NCBI GenBank assembly: GCA_020073305.1
Contig: JAIQFK010000031.1
Location: 17,432 to 81,431, forward strand
Origin: Terriglobia bacterium
GTDB lineage: Bacteria; Acidobacteriota; Terriglobia; Bryobacterales; Bryobacteraceae
DNA length: 64,000 nt
Direction: 5' to 3'
Translations under genes and position numbers: made by a program
Part shown: one piece after another, positions 35,390-42,830 of the stretch
How the letters are laid out: the number at the start of each line of letters is the position of its first letter
Position numbering within the stretch: the first letter of the stretch is position 1
The notes under the pieces: generated by a model
The model's database searches: none
What the model saw: only the letters and a program-made list of their open reading frames with translations
Told to the model about the DNA's origin: nothing

Positions 35390-36423
35390 CCGCCGGCATG
35401 TCGAGGCGCCGGTTCCTCGCCGGCGTGGCTGCGGCGCCAGCCATCGCCGCCGCAGCTCCTGATCGCAGCCTGATCCGTCCGAAAGCGCTTCGCGCGGGCG
35501 ACACGGTCGGCCTGATCACTCCTTCCAGCTACGTCTCCGATCCCGACCGGCTCGGGCTGGCCGAGCGCACCGCGCGTTACTTCGGGCTCGTGCCCAAGTT
35601 CGGCAAGAACGTCCGCAAACGCGAAGGGTATCTGGGAGGTACGGTCGAGGATCGCCTCGAGGATCTGCACGACATGTTTCGCGATCCCGAAGTGAAGGGC
35701 GTGTTCGCCATCCGCGGCGGGTACGGCGCCTCACAACTGCTGGATCGCATCGACTACGACCTGATTCGCGCTCACCCGAAGGTCTTCCTGGGTTACAGCG
35801 ACATCACCGCTCTCCATCTGGCCATCCATAAGCGCGCGGGGATGGTCACCTTTCACGGCCCCATCACGCTTTCGCGCTTCACACCGTACACCCAGACCTG
35901 GTTTCGCAAAGCGCTGTTTGAAACGGCGCCGCTCGGCCGCGTCACCAACCCGCCGGATTCAGACCCGCTGCGCCCCGCGCACACGCTGCGCACCGTTCGC
36001 CCCGGACGTGCACGAGGACCGCTGATCGGCGGCAACCTGACGCTGATTTCCACCACCATGGGAACGCCCTATGAAATCGAGACCAGCGGCAGCATATTGT
36101 TTCTCGAAGACGTGGAGGAGGAGCCGTACAGTGTCGATCGCATGCTGACGCAGTTGCGCCTGGCGGGCAAACTGAGCGCAGCCGCTGGTGTCATTTTCGG
36201 CGAATGCCAGGACTGCCGTCCTCGCGATTTCAAGCCGTCGTACGAATCAACGCTCTCCGTGGGCGAAGTGGTGGACGAAATCTTGGGACGGCTGCGCGCG
36301 CCCGTGCTTTCCGGCTTGACTATCGGACACACCGACGACCAACTCACGTTGCCGCTGGGCGTCATGGCCGAGCTGGATGCCGACCGGGGCGAACTGGTCA
36401 TCGAAGAAGCTGGCGTGGAATAA
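35386..36423 (+). CDS. LD-carboxypeptidase (peptidase S66), probable Tat substrate
   Basis: 345 aa. The start is a GTG overlapping the regulator stop with an AAGG ribosome site, or an ATG four codons later (35398). Both precede the twin-arginine leader SRRRFLAGVAAAPAIAAAAP. The S66 triad is visible: nucleophile Ser in FAIRGGYGASQLLDRIDYDL, Glu in FLEDVEEEPYSVDRM, and His in TIGHTDDQLTLPLG. It cleaves the L,D bond of murein tetrapeptides or, in microcin-immunity MccF kin, aminoacyl-nucleotides. The Tat leader suggests periplasmic murein recycling. Coupling with a LacI-type regulator is unusual. Confidence 0.9.
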   Translation: MTAGMSRRRFLAGVAAAPAIAAAAPDRSLIRPKALRAGDTVGLITPSSYVSDPDRLGLAERTARYFGLVPKFGKNVRKREGYLGGTVEDRLEDLHDMFRDPEVKGVFAIRGGYGASQLLDRIDYDLIRAHPKVFLGYSDITALHLAIHKRAGMVTFHGPITLSRFTPYTQTWFRKALFETAPLGRVTNPPDSDPLRPAHTLRTVRPGRARGPLIGGNLTLISTTMGTPYEIETSGSILFLEDVEEEPYSVDRMLTQLRLAGKLSAAAGVIFGECQDCRPRDFKPSYESTLSVGEVVDEILGRLRAPVLSGLTIGHTDDQLTLPLGVMAELDADRGELVIEEAGVE

Positions 36424-36446
36424 GCATTCGCGCCTGTTTCACTCGA

Positions 36447-36452
36447 TATAAT
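36447..36452 (+). promoter_or_regulatory. TATAAT -10 box directly before thrB
   Basis: A perfect consensus hexamer ends eight bases before the ATG at 36461, so transcription would start at or next to the start codon (a leaderless or near-leaderless mRNA). The -35 region is weak. Confidence 0.4.
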
Positions 36453-36460
36453 GCTGATTG

Positions 36461-37372
36461 ATGCCCTGGACATCGCTCCGAGTGCCGGCTTCGAGCGCCA
36501 ACCTCGGCCCCGGTTTCGATGCACTGGGCCTGGCGCTGGGGATCTACCTGGAGTGCCGCTTTCGCGAGAGCGCCGAGCTTTCCATTCACGCCGAAGGGCG
36601 CGACGCCGAGGCGATCTCCACGCGCGAAGATAACCTGATCTGGCAGACCGCGCTGGCGGTGGCGCGCGACATGCGCATGACCATACCGCCGATCGAGCTG
36701 CGAATTCGCAACGAAATCCCCATCGGTAAGGGCCTTGGCTCGAGTGCGGCAGCGCTCACGGCCGGCGTCGTCATTGCCGATTGCCTTCTGGGCCTGCGCT
36801 GGAAGCCACTGCGCATTCTGGATGAAGCCGCCCGGCTCGAAGGCCATCCCGACAACGTCGCCGCATGCATCCTGGGCTCTGTCGTGGCCAGCGCCATTGA
36901 TTCTGGAGGCGTGGCGCGGACCGTGCGCCTGAACATGCCGCCGCAATTCGGCGTCGGCATCGTCGTGCCCGATTTCGTGCTGCCAACGTCCCAAGCCCGC
37001 GCCGTGCTGCCGGATTGCTATCCGCGGGCTGAAGCAATTTTCAACGTCCAGCGGGCGGCATTGCTGATGGCCGCTATCGCCACCGGGAGCGTTAGCGCTT
37101 TCCCCGCCGCGCTCGAAGATAAGTTTCACCAACCGTATCGCGCGGCTCTGGTACCCGGATTGAACGAAATTCTGAAGCTGCGGGCGCCCGGCATGTTGGG
37201 CTGCGCCTTGAGCGGCGCCGGGCCGTCCATTCTGGTGTTTTACGAGCGAGGGTACGAGCAGGTGTGCGACCTGGTGCGGCAGGTGTTCGCGCTTCACGGC
37301 CACGCCTCCGAAGTACTCCTCGCGCCCGTCGCTGAGTGCGGTTTTGTATTGCAGGAAGGGAGCGAACCATGA
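36461..37372 (+). CDS. thrB: Homoserine kinase ThrB
   Basis: 303 aa from ATG (MPWTSLRVPASSANLGPGFD); a TTG just upstream is less likely. Family markers: SSANLGPGFDALGLALGIYL at the N-terminus, the GHMP ATP loop PIGKGLGSSAAALTAGVVIA at about residues 90-110, and the C-terminal GCALSGAGPSILVFYERG. The enzyme phosphorylates L-homoserine in threonine synthesis in the cytosol. The stop overlaps the next start by four bases, pairing it with an unknown protein. No thrA or thrC is nearby. Confidence 0.93.
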   Translation: MPWTSLRVPASSANLGPGFDALGLALGIYLECRFRESAELSIHAEGRDAEAISTREDNLIWQTALAVARDMRMTIPPIELRIRNEIPIGKGLGSSAAALTAGVVIADCLLGLRWKPLRILDEAARLEGHPDNVAACILGSVVASAIDSGGVARTVRLNMPPQFGVGIVVPDFVLPTSQARAVLPDCYPRAEAIFNVQRAALLMAAIATGSVSAFPAALEDKFHQPYRAALVPGLNEILKLRAPGMLGCALSGAGPSILVFYERGYEQVCDLVRQVFALHGHASEVLLAPVAECGFVLQEGSEP

Positions 37373-38301
37373 ACAGCTCACGGGAATTCCTGGAACGCAG
37401 GGGTCTGCCGGGCCACGACCCCGCGGATTGCCCCAGTTCCATCAAACGCTTTCCGGATGGGGGCCAGTACCGGATCGAGATTCCCTCCACCGAAGGCCCG
37501 CGCGTGCTCGCCGCGGTGTTGAGTGAAGCCGAGCAGCGAAACGTGCCGGTGCATCGTGTCAGCCAAGGCAGCGGCATCATGCTCATGACGGATTCCGAAA
37601 TCACGGAGATGCTCGAAATGGGCCGCAAAGCGGGCATCGAAGTGAACCTGTTTATTGGTCCCCGCGCCAGTTTCGACATCGGCGCTCAGGCCTTTTCGGC
37701 GGCCGGCAAGTCGCTCAGTTTAGCCCTCCGCGGCGCCGATCAACTGGTTTTTGCCATGGAGGATGTCAAACGCGCCGTCCGGCTGGGCCTGCGCAGCGTT
37801 CTGGTCTCCGAAATCGGCATTCTGCAGATCGTAGGCAATATGCGCGCCGCCGGAGAGCTTCCTGTGGATCTCATCATCAAGACTTCGGTCATGATGGCGC
37901 CCGCCAACCCGGCTTCGGCGCGGATTCTGGAACTGCTTGGGGCGAACACCATCAACATTCCCTCGGACCTGACGATTCCCCAGATTGCGTCCATCCGCGC
38001 CGCCATCGACGCGCCCATCGACTTCTATGTGGAGGCTCCCGACAACATCGGCGGCTTTGTTCGCTATTACGAGATCCCGGAGCTGATTCGCGTCGCAGCG
38101 CCCATCTATCTGAAGTTCGGATTGCGCAATGCTCCCGACGTCTACCCCAGCGGCACGCATCTGGAGAGCACGGTCATCGCACTGTCGCGCGAGCGAGTGC
38201 GCCGCGCCGAAATGGCGCGAGAGATCATCGCCCGCTACTGCCCTGAAGCCGCGATGTCGCCGCTCAAGGCGAAGAGCCTCGGCGTACAGACAGTAGCCTG
38301 A
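37369..38301 (+). CDS. TIM-barrel-like protein of unknown function coupled to thrB
   Basis: 310 aa, no signal peptide. It begins MNSSREFLERRGLPGHDPAD with a leader-like cytosolic N-terminus. Repeating alpha/beta units carry phrases such as VNLFIGPRASFDIGAQAFSA, VDLIIKTSVMMAPANPASAR, INIPSDLTIPQIASIRAAID and DAPIDFYVEAPDNIGGFVRY, which suggest a (beta/alpha)8 barrel. It vaguely resembles U32-peptidase barrels, but their signature cysteines and His are not seen. Its ATG overlaps the thrB stop, so it may act in amino-acid or B6-linked metabolism. That is only a context guess. Confidence 0.8.
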   Translation: MNSSREFLERRGLPGHDPADCPSSIKRFPDGGQYRIEIPSTEGPRVLAAVLSEAEQRNVPVHRVSQGSGIMLMTDSEITEMLEMGRKAGIEVNLFIGPRASFDIGAQAFSAAGKSLSLALRGADQLVFAMEDVKRAVRLGLRSVLVSEIGILQIVGNMRAAGELPVDLIIKTSVMMAPANPASARILELLGANTINIPSDLTIPQIASIRAAIDAPIDFYVEAPDNIGGFVRYYEIPELIRVAAPIYLKFGLRNAPDVYPSGTHLESTVIALSRERVRRAEMAREIIARYCPEAAMSPLKAKSLGVQTVA

Positions 38302-38304
38302 CGC

Positions 38305-39471
38305 TCAGCTTACCGGCGCCAGCGATTTCTCACGCAGGATTGCCTGGACCTCATGAATCGTCAGTTCCAGCTCTTCGTCTGTCGAATAGAAGTGCGGCGC
38401 CGCGCGAATTCCCGCGCCCGGGCGGTAGTCCACCAGGTAATTCCGGCGGAGCAGTTCCTTGGTGACTTCAGCCCCATTGGGCACGTCGATGACGACCGTG
38501 CCGCCGCGCTCGTTCGGATTCCGCGGAGAGTTGATCCGGAATCCTGCACCTTCAGCCAGTTCGATCAGGCGCGCGGTCTGCCGCATGGATTTCTCGCGGA
38601 TCCGTTCCACGCCGATTTCCGTGATGATCTCGTATCCGGAACGCGCGGCGTATAGCGCCGGAATGGCAGGTGTCCCGTTCAAGAACCGGAACGCGTCTTC
38701 GGCATAGTCGATAGCTCCGGTTTCGAAAGAGAACGGCCGCTTGTGAGCCATCCAGCCGGTAAAGCGCGGAGCGAGCTTCGGCCAGAGATCCCGGCGCACG
38801 TACAGATAGCCGGCGCCCGGCCCGCCGCATAGCCACTTCACCGAGCCGCCCGTGGCGAAATCCACTCCCAGCGCGTGAACATCGATGGGAACGCTTCCGG
38901 CTGACTGATAGATGTCCGCCAGCACCATGGCGCCCATTTTATGCGCGCGCGCGGTGATCGCCGTCAGGTTCTGCACAAACGAGCTGCGAAACAGAACGTG
39001 TGAAACGAAGACCACGAGCGTTTCGCCGTCGATGGCTGTGAGCATTCGCTCGAGCGGTATGCCGATCCCGTCATCGGATGGCACCGTCACCACGCGGGCG
39101 CCCAACCGCTCGAGCGCATGGCATTGATAGAGGTTCGACGGGAAGTTGAAGGCTTCGGATACGATCTTGTTTCTCGGCCCGGACCAATCGAAACAGGAGA
39201 GCACCGCCGCCACGCAGGTTGAGACATTCTGCTGGACGACGACTTCGCCGGGCGCGGCCCCGATGATGCGGCCGATGAGGTCGCCCACCTTGACCGGCAT
39301 TTCCCACCAGCCCTCTTCCCATGCCCGGATACCGCGCGTGGCCCAGGTGTCGGCGTACTCCCGCAACCGCTCGTAAGTGCGCCGTGGCATCGCGCCCAGC
39401 GAGTGGCTGATCATGTGAACGGTGCCTTCGAGCGTGGGAAACTCTTTGCGCCAGATCAGCAGATCGTCCAT
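38305..39471 (-). CDS. Kynureninase-like PLP-dependent class V aminotransferase family enzyme
   Basis: 388 aa from MDDLLIWRKEFPTLEGTVHM, 14 bases after the PQQ-dehydrogenase stop. The PLP-Lys motif reads FATGGSVKWLCGGPGAGYLY (Lys in V-K-W-L), preceded by the MVLADIYQSAGSVPIDVHAL Asp/Gln pair; both are kynureninase-like. The N-terminal HSLGAMPRR and the C-terminal Arg-rich VDYRPGAGIRAAPHFYSTDE bind the alpha-carboxylate. It may cleave kynurenine to anthranilate and alanine, but other class V members share these features. Last gene of a cytochrome c-dehydrogenase run. An open extension upstream is rejected as it lies in the previous gene. Confidence 0.87.
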   Translation of the reverse strand: MDDLLIWRKEFPTLEGTVHMISHSLGAMPRRTYERLREYADTWATRGIRAWEEGWWEMPVKVGDLIGRIIGAAPGEVVVQQNVSTCVAAVLSCFDWSGPRNKIVSEAFNFPSNLYQCHALERLGARVVTVPSDDGIGIPLERMLTAIDGETLVVFVSHVLFRSSFVQNLTAITARAHKMGAMVLADIYQSAGSVPIDVHALGVDFATGGSVKWLCGGPGAGYLYVRRDLWPKLAPRFTGWMAHKRPFSFETGAIDYAEDAFRFLNGTPAIPALYAARSGYEIITEIGVERIREKSMRQTARLIELAEGAGFRINSPRNPNERGGTVVIDVPNGAEVTKELLRRNYLVDYRPGAGIRAAPHFYSTDEELELTIHEVQAILREKSLAPVS

Positions 39472-39485
39472 GGCACTCGCGGGTC

Positions 39486-41072
39486 TCACGGCATCAACGC
39501 AAAAGTCATAATCGACGTTCCAGCGGCGATTGCAATTTGCTGCTTGCCGTTGAGCAAGTAGGTGATCGGTGGCGCCTTGATTTCGCCGCCGGTTTGAAAA
39601 TGCCACAGCGGCTTGCCCGTTTTCGCATCCAGTGCCATGAGGTACCCCTGGCCGTCACCGGTGAAGACCAGCCCGCCGGCGGTGGACAGCATCCCGACAC
39701 CGCTTGGCGACACCATCTCAAAGCGCCAGCGCGCCTTGCCGTTGGCGGGGTCCATCGCCAGCACCGTCCCCGTCGGTGGTTCACTGGGAATGGCGGCCTC
39801 GGTGCTCGCCTGGTACCACTGGCCCTCGTGGAATTCCTGCTTATTGCGATAGAACAACTCGCAGCCGTCGATCGAGTTGAAATAGACAAGTTGCGTCTGC
39901 GGGCTGTACGCCGTCGGGTACCAGTGATGGCCGCCTCCGAGTCCCGGGCACACCTTGGTGCCGCTCTCCGACGGGTCGAGGCCCGGCACGACGATAGGCC
40001 GTCCCTTCGCGTCGATGCCCGTTGCCCAGGTGATCTTGGTATACGGAAACGCATACAGGAACTGGCCATTGGTCCGGTCGAGTGCGTAGAAGAAGCCGTT
40101 CCGGTTCGCCTGCACGACCGCTTTGATTTTCCGGCCTTGGAACACCATGTCGATCAGCACTGGGTCTTCGACGGCGTCCCAGTCATGCGTGTCGTGAGGC
40201 GTGAACTGGAAATACCATTTCAGCTTTCCGGTGTCCGCGTCGAGTGCCACCAGGCAGTTGGTGTACAAATTGTCACCGGCGCGCACGTCGCCGTCCATGC
40301 CGGGCCCTGGATTCGCCGTGCCCCAGTAAATCAGGTTCAGTTCGGGATCGTAGGTTCCGGTAGTCCAGGTGGAACCGCCGCCGTGCTGCCAGGAATCACC
40401 AGCCCAGGTTTCGCCGCCCGGCTCACCCTTGGCCGCGATCGTGTTAAATCGCCACACCCGCTCGCCGGTCGAAGCGTCGTAGGCGTCGATGAAGCCGCGA
40501 GTGCCGAACTCGGCGCCGGCCATTCCGGCTATGACTTTGTTCTTGACTACCAGGGGCGCGCCTGTTGCGGTGTAGCCCTTCTTGTGGTCAGCCATCTGCC
40601 GCTCCCACAGCACCGTGCCCGAGCGTGCATCGAGCGCCACCAGCGTCGCCTCGATGTTCACCTTGAAAAGCTTGTCACCCAGCGCCGCAAATCCACGGTT
40701 CTGCTCGCCGCAGCACATGTTCAACCCCAAAGGCGGCGCCTGGTGGTAACGCCAGATCTCTTTCCCGGTCAGCAGGTCGAGCGCATAGGCGTTGTTCGAG
40801 GGCCCCGTGAGAAACATCCTGCCGCCGAATACCAGCGGCGTGACCTCGTGCGCGCCGCTCACGCCGGTCTGATGAATCCAGCGCGGCGCCACGCGCGAAA
40901 CCGTCTTGGTATTGATCTCGCTCAGATTGCTGTACCGCCATCCGAGATAATTCTTGCCGTAGGTCAGCCAGGTGGCCGAGTCCGATTGTGCCTCGCGCAA
41001 CTGCTGCTCAGTCACGGTCGAGGCGGCAAGGGCAGCGAACGTCAGCGTCGCCAGAACGGCTGCCGGCTTCAT
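39486..41072 (-). CDS. PQQ-dependent alcohol dehydrogenase-like quinoprotein
   Basis: 528 aa, signal peptide at 1-18 (VLATLTFAALAASTV). A WD/PQQ eight-bladed fold is clear. The vicinal cysteines C120-C121 (LGLNMCCGEQNRG) form the disulfide ring over PQQ. Metal-binding residues include Glu188 (GMAGAEFGTRG) and Asn254 (TANPGPGMDGD). The catalytic Asp297 lies in TPHDTHDWDAVEDPVL, and residue 299 is Asp, giving D-W-D. The C-terminal WHFQTGGEIKAPPITY is typical. It oxidises alcohols in the periplasm and hands electrons to the co-transcribed cytochrome c. Substrate is unknown. Confidence 0.92.
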   Translation of the reverse strand: MKPAAVLATLTFAALAASTVTEQQLREAQSDSATWLTYGKNYLGWRYSNLSEINTKTVSRVAPRWIHQTGVSGAHEVTPLVFGGRMFLTGPSNNAYALDLLTGKEIWRYHQAPPLGLNMCCGEQNRGFAALGDKLFKVNIEATLVALDARSGTVLWERQMADHKKGYTATGAPLVVKNKVIAGMAGAEFGTRGFIDAYDASTGERVWRFNTIAAKGEPGGETWAGDSWQHGGGSTWTTGTYDPELNLIYWGTANPGPGMDGDVRAGDNLYTNCLVALDADTGKLKWYFQFTPHDTHDWDAVEDPVLIDMVFQGRKIKAVVQANRNGFFYALDRTNGQFLYAFPYTKITWATGIDAKGRPIVVPGLDPSESGTKVCPGLGGGHHWYPTAYSPQTQLVYFNSIDGCELFYRNKQEFHEGQWYQASTEAAIPSEPPTGTVLAMDPANGKARWRFEMVSPSGVGMLSTAGGLVFTGDGQGYLMALDAKTGKPLWHFQTGGEIKAPPITYLLNGKQQIAIAAGTSIMTFALMP

Positions 41073-41893
41073 CGCGCGGCCTCCGCACCCCGCAGGCTCA
41101 CCAGGTATGCCAGCAGATCGTCGATCTCGGCGGCCGTCAGCTTGCGGCCGTAATCGTCCGGCATGAGGGACTTGAGCTCGCGCGTGGATGAAGCGAGATC
41201 GCTTCGCTCGAATGAGTAGTCATTGCCGGCCGCGTCCGTGATCTGTACCGTGAAGTTATCCAGCGACCCGATGCCCACCATTTTCGTGCCGTCGCGCTTC
41301 ACGGCCGTCACAGTTGCGTATTGCGGTTTCACGTCGCTGTTCGGTGTGAGAACGGATTCGCGCAGAAAGGCCAGGCTGCGCTCGCGGCCAATCCGGCTCA
41401 ACGGCGGACCCAGCCGGCCGCCCTTTCCGTTGACAGCGTGGCACGCGCCGCAGCCGCCCTTGCCCCAAAACAGCTTCTCACCGGCCGCTCGATTCCCAGG
41501 CATCGCAGGCACGTCGTGCCGGGCCAGCGAGCGAATGAACGCGACGATGCGCCAGATGTCCTGCTGGCTCAACTCGCTGGCGAAACCGGCCATATCGGTT
41601 CCAGGAACACCGTGCGCAATGACGTTAAATAAATCGGAGTCTTTATCGCCGGCGGAATAGACGCCGTGCGTCAGGTCCGGTCCCCGGCCGCCCTCTCCGC
41701 GGATGCCGTGGCATGGCGTGCAATAGGGCCGAAATGCAGCGCCACCGCCCGCAATGGCATCAGGATCCCCGGCCAAAGGGTTTTGCGGCCTCTGTGCGAA
41801 GCACGCCACGCTGGTTACAATCAGTGCCGTCCACCAGTGCTGCAACCGACGAGAATAACGGCCCCCGTAAGCTGCTGTCAAACTCAGGCGCAT
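41069..41893 (-). CDS. Secreted di-heme cytochrome c
   Basis: 274 aa. N-terminal signal or anchor region (about 20-34). Two CxxCH heme sites: FRPYCTPCHGIRGEGGRGPD near residue 60 and GGCGACHAVNGKGGRLGP near 145, each with a following Met candidate. The C-terminal part (PDDYGRKLTAAEIDDLLAYL) is the usual cytochrome c end helix. Overlapping the PQQ dehydrogenase start by four bases, it is the likely electron acceptor passing electrons to the respiratory chain. A start at 41893 is preferred, though the first 20 residues show no clear leader. Confidence 0.9.
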   Translation of the reverse strand: MRLSLTAAYGGRYSRRLQHWWTALIVTSVACFAQRPQNPLAGDPDAIAGGGAAFRPYCTPCHGIRGEGGRGPDLTHGVYSAGDKDSDLFNVIAHGVPGTDMAGFASELSQQDIWRIVAFIRSLARHDVPAMPGNRAAGEKLFWGKGGCGACHAVNGKGGRLGPPLSRIGRERSLAFLRESVLTPNSDVKPQYATVTAVKRDGTKMVGIGSLDNFTVQITDAAGNDYSFERSDLASSTRELKSLMPDDYGRKLTAAEIDDLLAYLVSLRGAEAAR

Positions 41894-41930
41894 TTCGCTT
41901 AGACTTGTAAGAGTGCATGCGCTTACTCAG

Positions 41931-42830
41931 ATGAGGCAAACGGTTGCTTCCGCCGCGTTGGCGCTGTGCCTGGCCTTCGTGCCCGCCATCGCCCAGGCGC
42001 CGGGCACGTGGGAGAAAATCACTGAGTTCGCTGGCCTGGACCAGAGCAACCTTTCAGCGGAGCAGAAGCAGACTCTGCTGCATCTGCTGCGGGCGGAAGG
42101 CTGCAACTGCGGATGCACCATGCACATCGCCGAGTGCCGCGTGAAAGATCCGCGATGCGGCCGCAGCCGGGGCATGGCAGCGATGGTGGCGCGCGAACTG
42201 CGCGAAGGGAAAACGGCGGAATCCATCCGCGCCACCCTGGAGCGCCGCATGAAAGAAGCGCCCCCGGTGCTGGACGAAGCCGTACCTATCCCCATCGAAG
42301 GGGCGCCCGTGAAGGGTCCGGCGAATGCCCGGATCACGCTGGTCGAGTTTTCCGATTTTCAGTGCCCCTACTGCGCCGCGGCCGTGCACCGCATCGATGA
42401 AATCCTGGCCAAACACCCTGCCGATGTCAGGCTGGTTTTCAAACAGTTTCCCCTGGATATCCATTCGCAAGCAGCGCTGGCCGCCGAGGCCGCTCTGGCC
42501 GCGCACGCTCAAGGCAAATTCTGGCCCATGCACGATAAGCTGTACGCGAATTTCCGCGACCTCTCGCCGGACAAGATCGACCAATGGGCCAAAGAGATCG
42601 GCCTGGATATGGCGCGCTTCACGGCGGACTTGAAGGCGGGCAAGTACAGGCATGTGGTCGCAAAGGAACTGGCCCAGGGCGAGCAAGCGGGCGTGTCCGG
42701 AACGCCCACCCTTTTCGTGGATGGCAAACACTACAACGGGCCCATTGAAACCCAGGCCCTGGAGGAAGTGCTGCAGGCTGAATTGAAGACGCTGGCCGCG
42801 CGCGCTACACCTTCGCCGCGATCGCAATGA
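41931..42830 (+). CDS. CcmH-like/DsbA-like thiol-disulfide fusion protein
   Basis: 299 aa from ATG 41931 (a GTG six codons upstream at 41913 is an alternative), signal peptide MRQTVASAALALCLAFVPAI. Residues about 35-115 hold five cysteines in LLRAEGCNCGCTMHIAECRV and KDPRCGRSRG with ELREGKTAESIRATL. This resembles the CcmH cytochrome c maturation module. A DsbA-like thioredoxin follows (about 130-299) with the CxxC active site VEFSDFQCPYCAAAVHRIDE and the cis-Pro loop GVSGTPTLFVDGKHYNGP. It should be a periplasmic oxidoreductase. Divergent from the cytochrome c gene, which suggests a role in its maturation. The end overlaps the convergent GT2 gene by 26 bases. Confidence 0.85.
   Translation: MRQTVASAALALCLAFVPAIAQAPGTWEKITEFAGLDQSNLSAEQKQTLLHLLRAEGCNCGCTMHIAECRVKDPRCGRSRGMAAMVARELREGKTAESIRATLERRMKEAPPVLDEAVPIPIEGAPVKGPANARITLVEFSDFQCPYCAAAVHRIDEILAKHPADVRLVFKQFPLDIHSQAALAAEAALAAHAQGKFWPMHDKLYANFRDLSPDKIDQWAKEIGLDMARFTADLKAGKYRHVVAKELAQGEQAGVSGTPTLFVDGKHYNGPIETQALEEVLQAELKTLAARATPSPRSQ

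Noticed and set aside
39537..41153. 538-codon open frame on the + strand
   Set aside because: Antisense to the PQQ dehydrogenase, whose motifs are unmistakable on the minus strand.
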